NCBI GenBank assembly: GCA_022800935.1
Contig: JAAWRH010000001.1
Coordinates: 124,001 to 188,000, forward strand
Reading direction: 5' to 3'
From: Oscillospiraceae bacterium
GTDB lineage: Bacteria > Bacillota > Clostridia > Oscillospirales > Ruminococcaceae
DNA: 64,000 bases
Below the pieces are notes generated by a model. That model saw only the letters and a list, made by a program, of their open reading frames with translations, searched no databases and was not told where the DNA came from. This document shows, piece after piece, positions 7,901-15,724 of this stretch (its first letter is position 1; each line of letters starts with the position of its first letter). Made by a program: the position numbers and the translations under genes.

Positions 7901-8389
7901 TTACCTTGAAAACGCCGGACGAATCTCAACAGGTTCTCCAGTTTTCTTTTGCTGAAGATGTGCCCATGTAACCCGTGTTACCTCATCAATAAAAAATTTC
8001 TCCTTTGACGTTTTGATTCCAAAGGCAAGGATAACCTTTCCAATACCGGAATACTTTCGTCTATCTTTTGAAGTCATGGTAGGGTTACTATTTGGTGTAC
8101 TTTCAGCATATAAGAGATATACATAAGCTTTATCTTGATAAAGCTCATATGCCGCAAGCGCAATCAAATCATTGCCTGCCTTTACTGCATATTTCAATAT
8201 AGAAGATTTTCTTTTAAAACGGTTTTTACTGTTTTCATATTCTAACATATATGAATTTACTAATTCAATTTTCTTCTCTTTAATCATTTCTTGGATATAA
8301 AGTTTAGACTGTGTTTCTAAATGAATCCGCATATATGATTGGTCATCATAAGGTCGATTATAACAACAATTATCAAGATATACTCTCAT
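7901..8389 (-). CDS. Chimeric toxin-like protein: PIN-domain start joined to a GNAT-like end
   Basis: A 162-aa protein. Residues 1-60 or so (MRVYLDNCCYNRPYDD onwards) match the start of VapC-like PIN toxins of Clostridia, including the first catalytic aspartate (D6). From about residue 70 the sequence changes to one like GNAT acetyltransferase-type proteins (YVYLLYAEST, then RRKYSGIGKVILAFGIKTS). The later PIN acidic residues are missing, so the RNase site cannot form. The gene overlaps the AbrB-type antitoxin gene by 4 bp, as in working PIN modules. It is most likely a recombined or degraded toxin gene; a new function cannot be excluded. It is AT-rich compared with its neighbours, which suggests transfer. 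Confidence 0.7.
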   Translation of the reverse strand: MRVYLDNCCYNRPYDDQSYMRIHLETQSKLYIQEMIKEKKIELVNSYMLEYENSKNRFKRKSSILKYAVKAGNDLIALAAYELYQDKAYVYLLYAESTPNSNPTMTSKDRRKYSGIGKVILAFGIKTSKEKFFIDEVTRVTWAHLQQKKTGEPVEIRPAFSR

Positions 8390-8661
8390 ACACAGCTATC
8401 CTCATCTCGCAGCTCTTTGACAAGCGCCATTACATCATCCTCTGAGGTAAGCCCAACATGTTCTGCCTCACCCTGCATTTCGCTTTGAAGGACCTGCATA
8501 GCATAAACGGCGGAGTTGACAATTCTCACATTACTACCCTCGACAATAAATGAAATACGGTCTCCGCTGGTTATGCCAAGCACTTCTCGAACATCTTTTG
8601 GAATTGTTACCTGACCTTTGGACATGACCTTTGCGTTATCAATAAAAGTGTTGACCGGCAT
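8386..8661 (-). CDS. AbrB/SpoVT-type antitoxin
   Basis: A 91-aa DNA-binding antitoxin. Residues 8-55 form a swapped-hairpin AbrB domain, with the typical KVMSKGQVTIPKDVREVLGI core followed by GDRISFIVEG. The C-terminal 35 residues would normally wrap the toxin. I use the ATG at 8661 (MPVNTF), with GAAGGTG in front, rather than an upstream extension without a ribosome site. Such antitoxins usually repress their own operon; the TA-rich region just upstream of 8661 is the probable promoter and operator. It is translationally coupled to the PIN/GNAT chimera through an ATGA overlap. Confidence 0.85.
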   Translation of the reverse strand: MPVNTFIDNAKVMSKGQVTIPKDVREVLGITSGDRISFIVEGSNVRIVNSAVYAMQVLQSEMQGEAEHVGLTSEDDVMALVKELRDEDSCV

Positions 8662-8863
8662 TCTATAGCACCTTCTATAAGTATGGAAAGTAGGGTTTAT
8701 CCTACTTTTATTATATCCGAGCCAACCGAAAAAATCAATATAAAATATTGCTGTGATGATAAATAATTCCGCATGGAAAAAAGTGAGCAAAAGCATTTCC
8801 GGCTTTTGCTCTCCTTTTTCATTAGGCAGATGCTTCTTCCACAATCTGCCCAGCCGTCATACT

Positions 8864-9445
8864 TTACAGCAAATTATGCTCGTACAGCACCTCTGCTTCT
8901 TCCCAATAGCGCGGAAACTTCTCCATAATAAAGTTTCTGCTGGGATGGCTGCTGTCAGCAACCAGATTGAATCTTTTAATAAGCCGGATAATCTGCCCCC
9001 GGATAACATCAATCCGCCACTGCGGCAGATCCTCATAATGTTCATAAATGAACTTTCCCTGTTTTTCATATTGCAGAATATGTTCATACACATCTTCAAT
9101 ATATTCACATCCAGTGACTGGGACAGCCTTATCTGAAGTATAGCTTGTAGGTACAACGGGATCAGGCGTGTAATCCCCTTCACAATGGTAAATATAACCT
9201 GAAACGCCCTTATAAAAATATTCCAGCGCGCCGCTGAACATTTCCTGGAATACAAGGGTTCCATCCTTGCGAATATCAAGCATCGGCATCCTTATCCCCA
9301 GCCGCTGGATGTCCCATATATAATGCGCCGCCAACTGCCTGCTTGTTGTCAGATAAACCTTTGCTTCCTGCAAATGCGCTCCGACAGAAAGATGGGGCTG
9401 AAGCTCTGTAAGCCCTTTTACTGTCGATCCATGATAATACTTCAT
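8864..9445 (-). CDS. Unrecognised protein, possibly ADP-ribosyltransferase-like fold
   Basis: A 193-aa soluble protein starting MKYYHGSTVKGL behind AGGAGGGTC. The short YYHGS near the start and VYLTTSRQLAAHYIWD about 30 residues later follow the layout of the ADP-ribosyltransferase superfamily, where a histidine, a tyrosine and a glutamate bind NAD. I cannot fix the glutamate with certainty, so enzyme activity is unproven. The C-terminal half is rich in tyrosine and glutamate and looks helical. The gene stands alone between ClpC and a toxin-antitoxin-like pair and is AT-richer than the housekeeping genes, which fits an accessory gene. Confidence 0.6.
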   Translation of the reverse strand: MKYYHGSTVKGLTELQPHLSVGAHLQEAKVYLTTSRQLAAHYIWDIQRLGIRMPMLDIRKDGTLVFQEMFSGALEYFYKGVSGYIYHCEGDYTPDPVVPTSYTSDKAVPVTGCEYIEDVYEHILQYEKQGKFIYEHYEDLPQWRIDVIRGQIIRLIKRFNLVADSSHPSRNFIMEKFPRYWEEAEVLYEHNLL

Positions 9446-9605
9446 AAATATGACCCTCCTGTATCTTTGAAGTTCCAGGTCAATCATACTATATATCCAG
9501 CAGTAAAACCAGTCTGGTAATTATTTCTGTTTTGTGGTATAATATATATAGGGAAAAGAACCCTTTGAGCAATATTGTTACAAAAATATACATTTCGCAG
9601 CACAA

Positions 9606-9634
9606 AGCGGGAGAACCGGACAGGTTCCCCCGCT
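9606..9634. terminator. Terminator behind clpC
   Basis: AGCGGGAGAACC pairs with GGTTCCCCCGCT (one mismatch), loop 5 nt, with TTTTTT on the plus side and TTTGTG on the minus side. It starts right behind the clpC stop codon. Confidence 0.65.
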
Positions 9635-9638
9635 TTTT

Positions 9639-12110
9639 TCAGCTAACCACCTTCTGGAACCGGAATCCTTCCTCCGCGTACTTGCAGAGCACCCTGTCCC
9701 CCGGCACAAGGGTGTGCTGTAAAATCTGCTCCGCCAGGGGATCCTCTACCTGGCTGCGGATTACCTTCCGCAGCGGCCTCGCCCCATAGGACGGGTCATA
9801 CCCCATCACCGCCAGGCGACTGACCGCCTCGTCGCTGAAGGTGATGGAAATGTGCAGATCGTCCAGCCTTCCCTTGAGCTGCCGCAAAAATTGCTGGGCA
9901 ATGCACCGCACATCCTCCTGTGTCAGCCTTTGGAACAGGATGGTTTCATCAATGCGGTTCAAAAATTCCGGCCGGAAGGCATCCTTCAATTCCCGCATCA
10001 CCTGCTGCCGGACCGCCCGGTCGGTGGACTCCGGCGTCAGGAATCCAAGCTGCTTTCCCTCAGTCAGATATCTCGCCCCCAGGTTGGAGGTCATAATGAT
10101 CAGGGTGTTTTTAAAATTCACCTTCCTGCCCTGGCTGTCGGTAATGGTTCCGTCCTCTAAAATTTGCAGGAGGATGTTGAAGATATCCGGATGGGCCTTT
10201 TCAATTTCGTCCAGCAGCAGCAGACAGTAGGGCTTCCGGCGGACGGCCTCGGTGAGCTGTCCCCCTTCCCCGTAGCCCACATAACCGGGGGGCGAGCCGA
10301 TCAGCCGGGAAACGGTGTGTTTTTCCATATATTCGGACATATCCAGCCGGACAATCGCCTTTTCGTCGGCGAACAGGCAGGCGGCAAGGGCCTTGCAGAG
10401 CTCGGTTTTTCCCACCCCCGTGGGCCCCAGGAACAGGAACGACCCCAAGGGCCGCCCTGGGTCCCCCAGCCCGATTCTCCCCCGGCGTATGGCTCCGGAC
10501 ACCGCTTTAATGGCCTCCGTCTGCCCTACAATGCGCCTGCTCAGACTTTCCTCCAGATGGAGGAGCTGCTGGCTCTGTTCCTTGGTCAAGGTGGAGGTAT
10601 CAATTCCCGTCATGGAGGAAACCACCTTGGCCACATCCTCCGCCGTCACCTCCCGACGGAGGCGTATCTCCTTGGCGTCGCGGATGTTTTTCAACTGCTG
10701 CACCTGTTTGGCCAGTTCCCGTTCCCGGTCGCGGATTTGGGCGGCCAGCTCAAAGCTCTGGTTGTGGATGGCGTTTTCCTTCTGCTGCTGGATTTCCCGG
10801 AGCTGCTCCTCCTTTTCCCGCAGGCTTTTAGGGGCGCTGAAGGTGCATATCCGCACCCTGGACGCGGCCTCGTCCATCAGGTCGATGGCCTTATCCGGCA
10901 GAAAGCGGTCCGGCAGATACCGGGCGGACAGCCGCACCGCCGCCGTCACCGCTTCATCCGAAATCACCACATGGTGATGCTTTTCATACCGGTCCTTGAT
11001 TCCCCTCAGGATACGCACGGCAATGTCCTCCGGCGGCTCCTCCACCAGGACGGTCTGGAACCTGCGGTCCAGAGCAGCGTCCTTTTCCACTGTTTTCCGG
11101 TATTCCTCAATGGTGGTTGCGCCGATCATCTGGAGCTCTCCCCTGGCGAGCTGGGGCTTTAGGATGTTGGCCGCGTCGATGGCTCCCTCCGCCGCGCCCA
11201 CTCCGATGATGGTATGCACCTCATCGATAAAGAGAATCACATTGCCCGCGTTGGCGACTTCTTCGAGAATAGCCTTGACCCGCTCCTCAAATTCGCCCCG
11301 GTACTTGGTCCCTGCCACCATGCAGGTCAAATCCACCGAGACAATCCTTTTATATTGCAGGGAATCCGGTACATCCCCCTTTACAATCATCTGGGCCAGA
11401 CCTTCCGCCACAGCGGTCTTGCCAACGCCCGCCTCTCCAATCAAACAGGGATTGTTTTTACTGCGTCGGGATAAAATCTGCACCACCCGTTCCAGCTCCC
11501 GGTCCCTGCCTATCACAGGGTCCAACATATTCTCCTGGGCCATCCAGGTTAAGTCCTTGCTGAATTTATCCAGCAGCGGCGTTTTGGTCGCCGGCCTGAC
11601 GGCTTTCGCCATGGGCCTTTTCCCCCTTCCTATCCCAAGACTGCCTGAGGCGTCCGGAAGCTCCCGAAGCTCTCCGTCCAGGGTATCCATGAGAAACTGG
11701 TACAGCAGCTCATGGTTTACATTTAATTCGTTTAAAAACCGCACGGCATAGCTGTCCGTTTCCAGCAGCAGCGCCATTAAAAGGTGTTCGGTCCCCACCA
11801 TGGGCTGGTCCATCAGCCGCGCCTGACCGGCGGCGTTTTCCAAAATCCGGCGGCTGCGCTCGGTTAGGTTTTCCAGCGTCAGGGAAGTGGTCATCCCCTT
11901 GCCCACCGTCCGCACCAGTTGGCGGACTACCTTGTCATAATCGACATTTTTCTGTGAAAGAACAACATAGGCCACCCCGCTGTGTTCGCGGAGAAGGCCT
12001 AAAAGGAGATGTTCGCTTCCGATATAGGTATGGCCCAATATAGACGCCTGGGTCATTGCATGGTTGACCGCGCTGTTTGCCTTTGGCGTAAAGCCAGGGA
12101 ACTTATACAC
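9639..12110 (-). CDS. clpC: ClpC-type AAA+ unfoldase of the Clp protease
   Basis: An 823-aa ATPase that unfolds proteins and feeds them into ClpP. In order: two Clp N repeats (1-145), first AAA module with Walker A GEAGVGKTA (about 225-233) and Walker B ILFIDEVHT, a middle coiled UVR-like segment (REIQQQKENAI to QQLKN) typical of ClpC rather than ClpB, and a second AAA module with GPTGVGKTE and LLLLDEIEKAH. The LGF tripeptide in KQLGFLTPE is the expected ClpP-docking loop. The start is a GTG at 12110 behind GGAGGGTG; a nearby ATG is out of frame. The usual ctsR-mcsA-mcsB partners are absent here, so this copy stands alone. Confidence 0.95.
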   Translation of the reverse strand: MYKFPGFTPKANSAVNHAMTQASILGHTYIGSEHLLLGLLREHSGVAYVVLSQKNVDYDKVVRQLVRTVGKGMTTSLTLENLTERSRRILENAAGQARLMDQPMVGTEHLLMALLLETDSYAVRFLNELNVNHELLYQFLMDTLDGELRELPDASGSLGIGRGKRPMAKAVRPATKTPLLDKFSKDLTWMAQENMLDPVIGRDRELERVVQILSRRSKNNPCLIGEAGVGKTAVAEGLAQMIVKGDVPDSLQYKRIVSVDLTCMVAGTKYRGEFEERVKAILEEVANAGNVILFIDEVHTIIGVGAAEGAIDAANILKPQLARGELQMIGATTIEEYRKTVEKDAALDRRFQTVLVEEPPEDIAVRILRGIKDRYEKHHHVVISDEAVTAAVRLSARYLPDRFLPDKAIDLMDEAASRVRICTFSAPKSLREKEEQLREIQQQKENAIHNQSFELAAQIRDRERELAKQVQQLKNIRDAKEIRLRREVTAEDVAKVVSSMTGIDTSTLTKEQSQQLLHLEESLSRRIVGQTEAIKAVSGAIRRGRIGLGDPGRPLGSFLFLGPTGVGKTELCKALAACLFADEKAIVRLDMSEYMEKHTVSRLIGSPPGYVGYGEGGQLTEAVRRKPYCLLLLDEIEKAHPDIFNILLQILEDGTITDSQGRKVNFKNTLIIMTSNLGARYLTEGKQLGFLTPESTDRAVRQQVMRELKDAFRPEFLNRIDETILFQRLTQEDVRCIAQQFLRQLKGRLDDLHISITFSDEAVSRLAVMGYDPSYGARPLRKVIRSQVEDPLAEQILQHTLVPGDRVLCKYAEEGFRFQKVVS

Positions 12111-12218
12111 GGTTCATCACCCTCCCCCTTTCAAAGCCGGTGCCTGCCAAATTCAGGCGTACTGCCCATACATAATATGGTCGTAAAAAATTGGTTTATG
12201 CCTGTACAACAGAAAAAC

Positions 12219-12243
12219 AGCCCCGACTTTGGCTGTCAGGGCT
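12219..12243 (-). terminator. Terminator downstream of malic enzyme
   Basis: On the minus strand AGCCCTGAC pairs with GTCGGGGCT (one G-T pair) around AGCCAAA and is followed by GTTTTTC. It lies 170 bp behind the malic enzyme stop; the space between holds a serine-rich readthrough frame (12298-12414). Confidence 0.65.
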
Positions 12244-12297
12244 GAAACAGTATAACGCAACAGAAGAGACATCCTACCCCCAAACGTGAACCTGAAC

Positions 12298-12414
12298 CTA
12301 TTCAGAACAGCGCATTTTGTCCTGTGGAACTGGACTTTCTGTAGAGGAAGCAACTTCGCTGCTGGAAGAAATAGAACTACTCGAACTTGGTTTTTCTTTC
12401 ACAGTCGCAGCCTG
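12298..12414 (-). other. Serine-rich frame directly behind malic enzyme, probable gene remnant
   Basis: After the malic enzyme stop codon the same frame stays open for 38 codons and reads KEKPSSSSSISSSSEVASS and further polar residues before a TAG. There is no good ribosome site. Serine runs of this type occur in the linkers of lipoproteins and membrane-anchored proteins, so it may be the relic of one. I see no other gene in the 12111-12414 gap. Confidence 0.25.
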
Positions 12415-13587
12415 TTAAATTCGCGCAACCCCCGTATCCCTCGCCGCCTGCATCACCGCCTTGGCAACCGCTGCGGACACTCTGGGGTCAAACGCCTTGG
12501 GCAGGACATATTCCTCGTTCAGCTCCCCATCGGAGATAAGCCCTGCGATGGCGTGGGCGGCGGCAATCTTCATCTCCTCGTTGATATCAGAAGCGCGGCA
12601 GTCCAGCGCCCCCCGGAAAATGCCGGGGAACACCAGGACATTGTTGACCTGATTGGGAAAATCCGAACGGCCTGTCCCTATCACCCTGGCGCCGCCCGCC
12701 TTGGCCTGGTCGGGAAGAATCTCCGGGGTGGGGTTTGCCATGGCGAAGACCACCGCGTTATGGTTCATGGTCTTTACCATCTCAGCGGTCAGCACGTTGG
12801 GGGCGGAAACGCCTATAAACAGGTCAGCCCCCGGCAGAACATCAGCCAAACTCCCCTTTTTCATCCGGCGGTTGGTCATTTTGGACATCATCTCCTGGGC
12901 AGAGGTCAGGTTTTCCATGCCCTCGTAAATCGCCCCGGCCTTGTCGCAGAGAATAAGGTTCTTCAGCCCGCTCCGCATCAGCAGTTTGGCGATAGAGATG
13001 CCCGCCGAGCCCGCGCCGTTGATGACCGCGTGAATCTCATCCAGCCTTTTCCCCACCACCTTCAGGGCATTGAGCACTCCGGCCAGAACAACGATGGCAG
13101 TCCCATGCTGGTCGTCGTGGAAAACGGGGATGTCCATTTCCTCTTTCAGGCGGCGTTCGATCTCAAAGCACCGGGGCGCGGAAATATCCTCCAGATTGAT
13201 CCCGCCAAAGGTGGGCTGGAGATATTTCACCGTTTTGATAATCTCCTCTGGGTCCTTAGTGTCCAGGCAGATGGGGAAGGCGTCCACATCCGCAAAGGTT
13301 TTAAACAAGACTGCTTTCCCCTCCATCACAGGGAGCCCAGCTTCCGGGCCGATGTCCCCCAGCCCCAGAACGGCGGTGCCGTCGGTGACGACTGCCACGG
13401 TGTTCCACTTGCGGGTGTATTCGTAAACCTTATCTTTATCTTTATGGATTTCCTTGCAGGGCTCCGCCACACCGGGAGTATAGGCCAGAGCCAGGTCAGC
13501 GGAATTTTTCACCTCAACGGTGGGGGTAACGGTCAGCTTTCCTCTTTTTTCACGGTGCAGGGCCAGAGCCTGTTCTTTTATGTCCAT
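12415..13587 (-). CDS. NAD(P)-dependent malic enzyme
   Basis: A 390-aa short-form malic enzyme that decarboxylates malate to pyruvate with reduction of NAD(P). The N-terminal catalytic domain shows LAYTPGVAEPCKEI and the lysine- and metal-binding VFHDDQHGTA (about residue 160-170); the Rossmann domain follows with GAGSAGISIAKLL. The length matches the compact bacterial form without a phosphotransacetylase tail. The start at 13587 has AGGAGGAAAG in front. It is a single gene between its terminator and a response regulator gene. Confidence 0.94.
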   Translation of the reverse strand: MDIKEQALALHREKRGKLTVTPTVEVKNSADLALAYTPGVAEPCKEIHKDKDKVYEYTRKWNTVAVVTDGTAVLGLGDIGPEAGLPVMEGKAVLFKTFADVDAFPICLDTKDPEEIIKTVKYLQPTFGGINLEDISAPRCFEIERRLKEEMDIPVFHDDQHGTAIVVLAGVLNALKVVGKRLDEIHAVINGAGSAGISIAKLLMRSGLKNLILCDKAGAIYEGMENLTSAQEMMSKMTNRRMKKGSLADVLPGADLFIGVSAPNVLTAEMVKTMNHNAVVFAMANPTPEILPDQAKAGGARVIGTGRSDFPNQVNNVLVFPGIFRGALDCRASDINEEMKIAAAHAIAGLISDGELNEEYVLPKAFDPRVSAAVAKAVMQAARDTGVARI

Positions 13588-13609
13588 TGTGGTCTTTCCT
13601 CCTGTTTAA

Positions 13610-15292
13610 TCAGATATTTTTAAACTGTAACGGTGAATAGCCGGTATACTTTTTAAAGCAGAGGCTGAAGTACTGGGGATTGCTGTACCCCACCATGCGG
13701 GCAATTTCATAGGCCTTCAGGTTGGTATTGCGCAGCAGCTCCATGGATTTTTTCATTCGGGTTTCGGTGAGATAGTCAGTAAAGTTGATATTCTTCTCCT
13801 TTTTGAAGATGGTGCTGAAATAGGACGAGCTGATATGTACATTCTGGGCCACATCCTGAAGAGAAAGATCCTCACTGCCATAATTGGCGTTGATGTAGGC
13901 GATTGCCTGGTCGATAATCTCCTTCTGCTGGCTGATACGCTGGGCGTTAATACCCCTGGCAATCTTCTCCACCAAGGTAAACAGCACCTGGAAGATGTCA
14001 TCCAGGGTTTCCTTGGACATAATGGAAGAGGAAAGGCCATTGAGCTCCTCCAGATGACTCCTTTCGCTGTCCTGGTTGGTCCAGTTTTCCGCCTCCTTGA
14101 TCAGCAGAATGGAAAGCTCCATTCCAATAAGGCGCATCTTTTCCAATGTGACAAACTCCTGCTCCAGGATCCGGGTGCGTATTCCCTCCAGGGATTTGTT
14201 GGTCTCCTCCACCAGACCAATTTTTATGGAGGACAGGACCTTCTTTTCCAGGTCGGAAATAGAGATGCTGTCCCGCCGCCCTGGCAGGTGGATATCCTGT
14301 ATGGAGATAATTCGGTTTTTTCCCTCCATATGGCGGCATTCAATGGCGGAGGCGGCCTCAGCGCAGGAACGGGCGATCCCCTGATATCCCTTCCGGAAGC
14401 GTCCCATCCCGATGGTAACGGTGGTGGAGAGGCTTTCGCCGGTTTTCATGGAAAGCTCCTCACAGAGCTGATAGATACGCCGCAGCGCGGGGCCCTCCTT
14501 TCCTTCCCCGCAGCCTGCGATGACCACCAGCTCGTCCCCGCCGGTATCATGGAACAGCACCTGCTGTAAGCCGCCGCTGTAGATATTCTCCACCCGCTCG
14601 TCATAAACAGGGAGATTCTTTTCCCCATTAGGATAGGGGGAGGACTGGGAATCCGCGCCAAAAACCTCCTGGACGATATTAAAGATACCGAACTTCAGCA
14701 CCTCCTGCCGCTGGATATGGGAGACATACGGTTCCTCCCGGTAATCGTCCACCTTAATCATCAGCACCAGGTATTGGTACGCCGAAAGGTCAATATCCAG
14801 GAATCCCAGCTCTGACGCAATCTCCTCCTCCGTCATTCTTCCGGAAAGGAGCCTGGCTACAAAGTTATGCCGCAGCAGGGGCATACTCTCGGAAATCTGC
14901 CGTTCCAGCTTGCGTTCTGCCTCGATCTGACGGGTGACGCGGCGAACCACCTTAAGCAGTTCTTCGTTGTCGATGGGCTTCAAGAGATACTTTTCTACCT
15001 TCAGATTGACCGCACACTGGGCATATCGAAACTCCTCATAGCCGGACATGAGTATAAAGCTGCATGGAAGGTGCAGCCGCCTGGCCTGGCGGACCATTTC
15101 CAATCCGTCCAGCACAGGCATTCGGATGTCGCTGATGACGATGTCCGGCTTTTTCTCCTTCATCAAAGCAAGTCCTTCTTCACCGTCGGATGCGGTGCCC
15201 ACCACCTCATAGCCCAGGTCATTCCAGTCAATGCTCTGTGCCAGCCCCCGGCGGATAATGCTTTCGTCGTCTATGATTGCGATTGTATACAT
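13610..15292 (-). CDS. YesN-type response regulator with AraC output domain
   Basis: A 560-aa cytoplasmic regulator. Residues 1-120 are a receiver with DDE in IAIIDDESII, the phosphoacceptor aspartate in DIVISDIRMP (about 55) and the lysine in YLLKPID. A long middle region (about 140-440) is of the GGDEF-like regulatory type seen in YesN proteins, and the last 100 residues form two helix-turn-helix motifs of AraC type ending YSNPQYFSLCFKKYTGYSP. YesN proteins usually pair with a YesM kinase and control sugar uptake, but no kinase is adjacent, so it is an orphan here. The start has AAGGAAAAG in front. Confidence 0.92.
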   Translation of the reverse strand: MYTIAIIDDESIIRRGLAQSIDWNDLGYEVVGTASDGEEGLALMKEKKPDIVISDIRMPVLDGLEMVRQARRLHLPCSFILMSGYEEFRYAQCAVNLKVEKYLLKPIDNEELLKVVRRVTRQIEAERKLERQISESMPLLRHNFVARLLSGRMTEEEIASELGFLDIDLSAYQYLVLMIKVDDYREEPYVSHIQRQEVLKFGIFNIVQEVFGADSQSSPYPNGEKNLPVYDERVENIYSGGLQQVLFHDTGGDELVVIAGCGEGKEGPALRRIYQLCEELSMKTGESLSTTVTIGMGRFRKGYQGIARSCAEAASAIECRHMEGKNRIISIQDIHLPGRRDSISISDLEKKVLSSIKIGLVEETNKSLEGIRTRILEQEFVTLEKMRLIGMELSILLIKEAENWTNQDSERSHLEELNGLSSSIMSKETLDDIFQVLFTLVEKIARGINAQRISQQKEIIDQAIAYINANYGSEDLSLQDVAQNVHISSSYFSTIFKKEKNINFTDYLTETRMKKSMELLRNTNLKAYEIARMVGYSNPQYFSLCFKKYTGYSPLQFKNI

Positions 15293-15513
15293 ATTGCTTT
15301 TCCTTCAACTCCTTTTACAAGGGGTGTTATTTATCTAAGAGTTATTATATCACGCCTTACAATGGAGGGCAAGCGGGAAAACCTCCTGAAAGGATTCAAG
15401 GAATCGAAATACAAATCTGGGATTACAAAAAATTTCGGTGAATGGCCACGTTTACAGAACTTGTTCCATTTTCGGCTAAATATATTTTTTACTGCTGTGA
15501 AAGGAGCTGCTGT

Positions 15514-15597
15514 ATGACACTACGTAAAGTTTTACAGCTTCTGTTTGTGAGCATTGCGATATGTGACGTCTTTGTTACTATCATCACAAAGAAATAA
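15514..15597 (+). CDS. Small hydrophobic peptide, candidate type I holin-like toxin
   Basis: A 27-codon frame starting MTLRKVLQLLFVSIAICDV and ending ITKK: short charged start, one membrane-spanning hydrophobic stretch, and two terminal lysines. The ribosome site AAAGGAG seven bases before the ATG is close to perfect. The layout matches the holin-like type I toxins common in Firmicutes: a peptide of 25-35 residues whose stop codon lies in the first arm of a hairpin, followed by a second hairpin and a T-run. In those systems an antisense RNA from the 3' side blocks the mRNA. The gene is too short for usual gene callers. The identification rests on architecture. Confidence 0.6.
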   Translation: MTLRKVLQLLFVSIAICDVFVTIITKK

Positions 15598-15630
15598 TCG
15601 CCGGTCACCTGGAACGTGCGGCGATTATTT
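15592..15630. terminator. Hairpin overlapping the toxin stop codon
   Basis: A perfect 11-bp stem AAATAATCGCC (15592-15602) with GGCGATTATTT (15620-15630), loop 17 nt. The stop codon TAA is inside the left arm. In type I modules this hairpin ends one of the two overlapping RNAs. Confidence 0.6.
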
Positions 15631-15648
15631 CTCGTACTAATCAGCCAA

Positions 15649-15679
15649 GGGTCAACCGACTATAGTCGGCCCTCTTTTT
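15649..15679 (+). terminator. Second terminator of the toxin locus
   Basis: AGGG and CCGACTA pair with TAGTCGG and CCCT (TCAA bulge on the left side), followed by CTTTTT. This is the probable end of the toxin mRNA; the palindromic core CCGACTATAGTCGG is exact. Confidence 0.65.
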
Positions 15680-15724
15680 ATGCTTTCATAGCTGCGGCTT
15701 TTTACCTGGCTGCAATGCGTTTGA

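Noticed and set aside
7703-7909. 69-codon plus-strand frame between the binding-protein remnant and the PIN/GNAT gene
   Set aside because: It runs through two strong hairpins, has no family features, and the neighbouring genes are on the other strand.
9532-9789. Plus-strand frame with a TATAAT upstream, near the clpC terminator
   Set aside because: Its 3' half is antisense to clpC and it has no recognisable product; the TATAAT lies in AT-rich sequence without a good -35 box.
12153-12353. 66-codon minus-strand frame behind malic enzyme
   Set aside because: It runs across the terminator hairpin and lacks a ribosome site.
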